From NCBI GenBank assembly GCA_027858275.1, contig JAQIDA010000137.1, positions 1-18,185 of the forward strand: DNA of 18,185 nt, given 5' to 3'. The first letter of the stretch is position 1; each line of letters starts with the position of its first letter. Below, piece after piece: positions 14,460 to 18,185 of this stretch. This DNA is from Candidatus Kapaibacterium sp. GTDB lineage: Bacteria > Bacteroidota > Ignavibacteria > Kapaibacteriales > UBA2268. A program made the translations under genes and the position numbers. A model generated the notes under the pieces. That model made no database searches and was not told the DNA's origin. It saw only the letters and a list, made by a program, of their open reading frames with translations.

Positions 14460-15350
14460 TTAAATTAGACCTTCTTTTTTCAAAGCAGCGCGTACTATTT
14501 CTTTGTTTTTTGTTTTAAGCGGGAACATAGGCATTCTGTATTCCTCTTTGATCATTCCCATTGCCGCCAAAGCGCCTTTGACCGGGATAGGATTTGATTC
14601 GATAAAGTTCGTATTCATAATGTCCAGCATTTCGTAATGAATTTTTCGAGCTTGATAGTATTTTCCTTCCAAAGCCAGATCAGTAAGTTTTTTAAACTTC
14701 GCGGGCATAATGTTTGAAACAACGGAAATCACGCCGTTGCCGCCTATAGAAATAATTGGCAATGTCAGCAAATCGTCTCCCGACATCAATTCAAAGCCCT
14801 CAGGCTTATGATGAATAATTTCAGCCATCTGAGCAATATTTCCTGAAGCTTCTTTTGTAGCAATTACGTTTTTACATTCCTCGGCTACTCTTAGTTGAGT
14901 TTCTGCCGCCACATTTGTAGCTGTTCTGCCGGGAACATTGTATAGTATCTGGGGCATATCAACAGAGTCGGCAATAAATCTAAAATGCTCAAATAATCCG
15001 TCCTGAGTCGGCTTATTGTAATAGGGAGTTACAATCAAAGCTGCGTCTGCTCCGCGTTCTTTAGCCACCTTAGTAAGCTTAACTGATCCCTTCGTATCAT
15101 TGCTTCCGGTTCCGGCAATAATCGGGACACGACCGGCAGCGTATTCAACTGAATGAGTTATTACATCTGTTTTCTCCTGAAACGACAGAGTGGGACTTTC
15201 GCCTGTTGTGCCGCATACAAGTATGCCGTCTATTTTATTTTCAATTTGAAAATCAATAAGGCCGTCCAACGACGGATAATCTATAGAACCGTCTTGATTA
15301 AATGGAGTTACAAGAGCAGTAATTGTGCCTTTGATAGTCGTTAATTTCAT
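14460..15350 (-). CDS. dapA: 4-hydroxy-tetrahydrodipicolinate synthase
   Basis: DapA condenses pyruvate with aspartate semialdehyde, the first step committed to diaminopimelate and lysine, and so supplies peptidoglycan cross-links. The 296 residues are the normal length for this TIM-barrel enzyme. Signature motifs are GTTGESPTL at 47-55 (pyruvate site), TPYYNKP at 108-114, LYNVPGRT at 136-143 with the catalytic Tyr137, and ATKEASG at 164-170 with the Schiff-base Lys166. GGNGVISV at 203-210 is also typical. Related N-acetylneuraminate lyases differ in the active-site loop, and the full DapA set here supports DapA. It starts at ATG 15348-15350, about 150 bases downstream of a good Bacteroidota-type promoter, and is followed after 109 untranslated-plus-coding bases by the phosphatase gene (true gap 38 bases). 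It is divergent from metG. Confidence 0.96.
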   Translation of the reverse strand: MKLTTIKGTITALVTPFNQDGSIDYPSLDGLIDFQIENKIDGILVCGTTGESPTLSFQEKTDVITHSVEYAAGRVPIIAGTGSNDTKGSVKLTKVAKERGADAALIVTPYYNKPTQDGLFEHFRFIADSVDMPQILYNVPGRTATNVAAETQLRVAEECKNVIATKEASGNIAQMAEIIHHKPEGFELMSGDDLLTLPIISIGGNGVISVVSNIMPAKFKKLTDLALEGKYYQARKIHYEMLDIMNTNFIESNPIPVKGALAAMGMIKEEYRMPMFPLKTKNKEIVRAALKKEGLI

Positions 15351-15504
15351 CGTTTGACCCCGTATGTTTCATAAGAATTAAAAATACTTTGATTGCAATC
15401 GTTTTTCATAGCGTACTGACTGTCGACCGGAGTTGTTTTTTTGAAAATTATTTGAGGAAAGCTCAAATTGAATAAAACATCCCGGATCAACAGCATACAT
15501 GATG

Positions 15505-15536
15505 CAAATATAGTATAAATAAGCTGTTTATACAAA
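15505..15536 (-). promoter_or_regulatory. Bacteroidota-type promoter of dapA (TTTG-N20-TATATTTG)
   Basis: On the minus strand TTTG (15533-15536) and TATATTTG (15505-15512) are separated by 20 bases. This fits the known Bacteroidota primary-sigma consensus TTTG, 19-21 bases, TAnnTTTG. The start of transcription would fall near 15498, giving a leader of about 150 bases before dapA. Confidence 0.65.
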
Positions 15537-15649
15537 CGATGAAAGAATAATAGCCGACATTAACAAGCTTTGAAACGGATATTCCTGTTTCGGAAAACTG
15601 ATCTGAATCAAAAATCAAAAATTATTTTTTTCTTCATCTAATATTAGCT

Positions 15650-15657
15650 TATATTTG
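15650..15657 (+). promoter_or_regulatory. Candidate -7 promoter element of metG (TATATTTG)
   Basis: TATATTTG matches the same -7 consensus as the dapA promoter and lies about 42 bases before the metG ATG. The -33 position has only a run of T (TTTT in place of TTTG), so this is a weaker match. Confidence 0.45.
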
Positions 15658-15698
15658 GAACGATAAAGAATGAATTATAACCGAAGGATAATTGATAA

Positions 15699-17903
15699 AT
15701 GATTAAGAAAAGAACGCTGATCACATCGGCTCTGCCGTACGCGAACGGTTTTATACATCTCGGACACGTGGCGGGCGCCTATCTCCCCGCTGATATTTAC
15801 GCAAGATTCCAGCGCCTGAGTGCTGAGGAAACTTTGTATATATGCGGTTCGGACGAACACGGAGTTGCAATAACAATTGCCGCCGAAAAAGAAAAAGTGA
15901 CTCCCAAGGATATAATAGATAAATATCACGAAGCCAACAAAGCAGCATTCGACAAACTCGGAATTACTTTCAACAAATATTCACGAACATCAATTCCGGA
16001 ACATCGGGACACAGCCCGTGAGTTTTTCGGTGATTTCCTGAAAAAAGGATTTCTTAACGAAAAAGAAGAAGAGCAATTCTATGACGAAAAAGCAAAAATG
16101 TTTTTGCCCGATCGCTATGTAGAAGGTATTTGCCCCAACTGCGGAGCTGACGGTGCGCGCGGCGACCAGTGTGACGCTTGCGGAGCTTATTATGATCAAA
16201 CAGAATTGAAAGACCCTAAATCGCTCGTCAGCGGCGACACTCCGATTGCTAAAAAGACAACTCATTGGTATCTGAAATTCGGCGAATTCCAAAAATTCCT
16301 TGAGAAATATATTGAATCTAACGATCCGGAATGGAAAGATAATGTTCTTCAACAGAGTCGCAGTTGGCTCAAACTCGGTTTGACCGAGAGAGCGATTACT
16401 CGTGATTTGACATGGGGAATCGACTTAAAGGGAATCGAAGGAATCGACGACAAAAAAGCCGAAGGCAAAGCCTTGTATGTTTGGTTTGACGCGGTTCTGG
16501 GCTACATTTCGGCTACAAAAGAGCTAATGAAAGAATACGAAAAAGCGGGTAAAGCCGCACCCGAGGACTGGAAAAATAAATGGTGGCAAAACGATGATAC
16601 TCGTTATCTCGCTTTTATAGGCAAGGACAATATCGTGTTCCATACATTGATTTTCCCGGCAATGTTGCACGGCAAAGGCGAAAATTATATTCTGCCGACA
16701 AACGTCCCCGCCAATGAATTTTTAAATCTCGAAGGCCGGAAATTCTCAAAATCCAAAAATTGGAGCATTGATCTTCAGGACTTTTTTAATGATTTCCCTG
16801 ATAAATTCAGTGTCGACGCACTCAGATACGCCATCGCGACTAATTTCCCGGAAACAAAAGATGCTGATTTTACATGGAAAGATTATCAGGCAAGAAACAA
16901 CAACGAACTCGCCGCGATTTTCGGAAACTTCGTTAATAGATCAATGCAGTTCACGCACAAGAATTTCGACGGAAAAATTCCTGAATTATCCGGGAAATAC
17001 AAAGATATTGACGCAAAATGGGCGGACTTGGCAGAATTTGTCAAGAACAATCCCGATGCTGTAATCAATAAAGAAGACTTTGGAATTTTCAATGACAGCG
17101 ATTTGCTCGCAATTCGTTCGCTCGTCGCCGGAATCGATCTTGTTTCCAATCATTACAATCGTTTCCGCTTCCGTGACGCTATCACTGAAACTATGAATAT
17201 TGCCAGAGCCGCTAATAAATACTTCAACGATGAGCAACCTTGGAAAACAGCGAAAAACGATCCGGAAGGATGTGCCAAAACTTTGTATATATGCGCTCAG
17301 TTGGTTCGTTCGCTTGCCGTAGTTTTCGCGCCGATTGTTCCGAACGCCTGTGCGCTGATCAACGATTATCTCGGTATCAAACAATCACTCGGCGAAGTTG
17401 ATATAAACGCTGATCTGATAGATACATGGGCAAGCGCCGCGCTTCCGATATTGAAACAGGGGGCGGAAATCAAGAAACCCGCAATTCTCTTCCACAAAGT
17501 GGAAGACGAAACCGTTACGGCTCAAACAGAAAAACTCGGCGAAAAACAAGCCGCCGCCGAAGCTGAAAAAGAAGAACTCATCACATTCGATGAATTTATG
17601 AAAGTGAAACTTCGTACGGCGAAAATCATCGAAGCGGAGAAACTCAAAAAATCCAAAAAACTCCTAAAATTACAAGTCGATCTCGGCGGAGAAAAACGTC
17701 AGATCCTCGCCGGAGTTGCGGAATTCTACAAACCGGAAGACTTAGTCGGCAAAATAATAGTAGTAGTTGCCAATCTGCAACCGGCAAAAATCATGGGTAC
17801 GGAATCACAAGGAATGATGCTCGCCGCAAGCACTGATGACGGCAAATTATGCTTTGTCACTCCGGAGAAAAGTGATATTGGAGCAGGCGCGGAAGTAAGA
17901 TAA
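15699..17903 (+). CDS. metG: Methionyl-tRNA synthetase with C-terminal tRNA-binding domain
   Basis: MetG charges tRNA-Met in the cytosol with ATP and methionine and supplies both initiation and elongation. The 734-residue product shows the class I signatures HLGH at 20-23 (the HIGH motif) and KFSKS at 348-352 (the KMSKS motif). A zinc knuckle has Cys145, Cys148, Cys158 and Cys161 (CPNCGADGARGDQCDACG), and GNFVNRS at 409-415 starts the anticodon-binding helical domain. After a Glu/Ala/Lys-rich linker (about 606-627) comes an OB-fold tRNA-binding domain at about 629-734 with KVKLRTAKIIEAEKL, KRQILAGVAEFY and GTESQGMMLAA, the homodimerising type. The start ATG is followed by the conserved TLITSALPYANG. 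It is the only large plus-strand gene, divergent from dapA. A GC-rich hairpin lies just past its stop. Confidence 0.98.
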   Translation: MIKKRTLITSALPYANGFIHLGHVAGAYLPADIYARFQRLSAEETLYICGSDEHGVAITIAAEKEKVTPKDIIDKYHEANKAAFDKLGITFNKYSRTSIPEHRDTAREFFGDFLKKGFLNEKEEEQFYDEKAKMFLPDRYVEGICPNCGADGARGDQCDACGAYYDQTELKDPKSLVSGDTPIAKKTTHWYLKFGEFQKFLEKYIESNDPEWKDNVLQQSRSWLKLGLTERAITRDLTWGIDLKGIEGIDDKKAEGKALYVWFDAVLGYISATKELMKEYEKAGKAAPEDWKNKWWQNDDTRYLAFIGKDNIVFHTLIFPAMLHGKGENYILPTNVPANEFLNLEGRKFSKSKNWSIDLQDFFNDFPDKFSVDALRYAIATNFPETKDADFTWKDYQARNNNELAAIFGNFVNRSMQFTHKNFDGKIPELSGKYKDIDAKWADLAEFVKNNPDAVINKEDFGIFNDSDLLAIRSLVAGIDLVSNHYNRFRFRDAITETMNIARAANKYFNDEQPWKTAKNDPEGCAKTLYICAQLVRSLAVVFAPIVPNACALINDYLGIKQSLGEVDINADLIDTWASAALPILKQGAEIKKPAILFHKVEDETVTAQTEKLGEKQAAAEAEKEELITFDEFMKVKLRTAKIIEAEKLKKSKKLLKLQVDLGGEKRQILAGVAEFYKPEDLVGKIIVVVANLQPAKIMGTESQGMMLAASTDDGKLCFVTPEKSDIGAGAEVR

Positions 17904-17913
17904 TTTTAAGACT

Positions 17914-17940
17914 GTAGGGGCGATGCCCGTGTGCTCGCCC
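17914..17940 (+). repeat. GC-rich hairpin GTAGGGGCGA...TCGCCC after metG, possible terminator or dispersed repeat
   Basis: GGGCGA (17918-17923) pairs with TCGCCC (17935-17940) around an 11-base loop TGCCCGTGTGC. It starts 14 bases past the metG stop. No U run follows, so it is not a classical terminator. A similar start, GGAGGGGCGAAG, occurs at 13025-13036 beside the other repeat block, suggesting a shared repeat family. Confidence 0.5.
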
Positions 17941-17971
17941 GGCGAATCACAAATCTTGTTCAGATGTTTGA

Positions 17972-17999
17972 CACCGAAGAAAGTGTCCTACATCGAAGA
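17972..17999 (+). repeat. 28-base AAGAA-loop hairpin repeat, copy 3
   Basis: The copy begins CACCGAAGAAAGTGTCC and ends CATCGAAGA, 23 of 28 identical to copy 1 at 13069. With its flank it folds as GACAC-CGAAGAAA-GTGTC (17970-17987), so the outer stem pair differs from copy 1 but still pairs. Confidence 0.7.
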
Positions 18000-18041
18000 A
18001 ATCAGATTCAAAATTCTGAATAACTACTCAAAGTAACAAAC

Positions 18042-18185
18042 ATGAACAACGAAAAGATTTTCAAAACTAAAACAGGATTTTGTCATATACTACCCGATAT
18101 GATTATTCTTACGAGAGACAGCGTTGTAGGAGATGTATCGAAGATGGTAGTCGGGACTAATATCGCGCGGAGACTCATTATTTAA
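18042..18185 (+). CDS. Possible small ORF at the right edge, function unknown
   Basis: From ATG 18042-18044 a 47-residue frame (MNNEKIFKTKTGFCHILPDM, then IILTRDSVVGDVSK and onward to ARRLII) ends in TAA at the last three bases of the window. The sequence is not low-complexity and reads like the N-terminus of a folded protein. FKTKTGFCHILPD and ILTRD look to me like the start of a small Bacteroidota membrane-protein type, but this is memory-based impression and unchecked. If so, the stop would cut the protein before its membrane helices and the gene would be a remnant. It lies 138 bases past metG behind the repeat block. It has no clear ribosome-binding site, like most genes here. Confidence 0.4.
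   Translation: MNNEKIFKTKTGFCHILPDMIILTRDSVVGDVSKMVVGTNIARRLII

Larger units (their letters stand above)
15351..15698. other. Divergent promoter region between dapA and metG
   Basis: This 348-base AT-rich gap separates two divergent genes and holds a promoter candidate for each (separate entries). The dapA leader would be about 150 bases long. I see no lysine riboswitch architecture or strong hairpin in it, and no convincing gene. A 62-codon minus-strand ORF begins within the dapA promoter and is unlikely to be translated. Confidence 0.6.

Noticed and set aside
15351..15500. Lysine riboswitch in the dapA leader
   Set aside because: The leader is long enough but lacks visible strong helices or the conserved core; it reads as plain AT-rich sequence.
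15347..15535. Minus-strand ORF of 62 codons overlapping the dapA start by four bases
   Set aside because: Its start lies inside the dapA promoter (15505-15536), upstream of the expected transcript start, and the sequence shows no domain or hydropathy pattern.

Overview
The window looks like part of the chromosome of a Gram-negative member of the Bacteroidota/Chlorobiota (FCB) group. The clues are an outer-membrane beta-barrel, a SPOR protein and a TonB-like protein together, a MetG with a fused C-terminal tRNA-binding domain, few clear Shine-Dalgarno sequences, and one promoter (TTTG-N20-TATATTTG upstream of dapA) that fits the Bacteroidota housekeeping consensus. This is inference from protein character and motifs; no species can be named. 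The DNA is AT-rich and reads as ordinary core chromosome. I see no transposase, integrase, phage gene, tRNA, rRNA or CRISPR array.

Layout: everything from base 1 to 15350 is on the minus strand, so transcription runs right to left. metG and a possible tiny ORF at the right edge are on the plus strand, divergent from dapA. Minus-strand order from upstream: dapA and a GAF-like/PP2C phosphatase (15350-13165), a 396-base gap with repeats, an envelope cluster of five genes (12768-5996: large TPR protein, beta-barrel outer-membrane protein, SPOR protein, TonB-like protein, 63-residue membrane peptide), a gap packed with palindromes, a UDP-sugar dehydrogenase (5728-4388), the cell-shape genes mreB, mreC and mreD (4078-1441), a bidirectional terminator, and the start of smc (1294 to the left edge).

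How the genes fit together: MreB/C/D organise side-wall synthesis and SMC condenses and segregates chromosomes. The five envelope genes would give one protein in each layer: outer membrane, periplasm, and inner membrane with peptidoglycan-binding and TonB-like reach across the periplasm. They are the best candidate here for an uncharacterised trans-envelope assembly.

The most notable sequence-level observations are: (1) an in-frame TGA in smc at 203-205, after which the same frame stays open to the window edge; (2) a pair of 27-base hairpins in the gap next to ugd with identical ends and TTTA loops but different, compensated stems; (3) a three-copy hairpin repeat with an AAGAA loop in the gaps beside the TPR gene and metG; (4) a 20-base perfect palindrome present twice, 4.5 kb apart.
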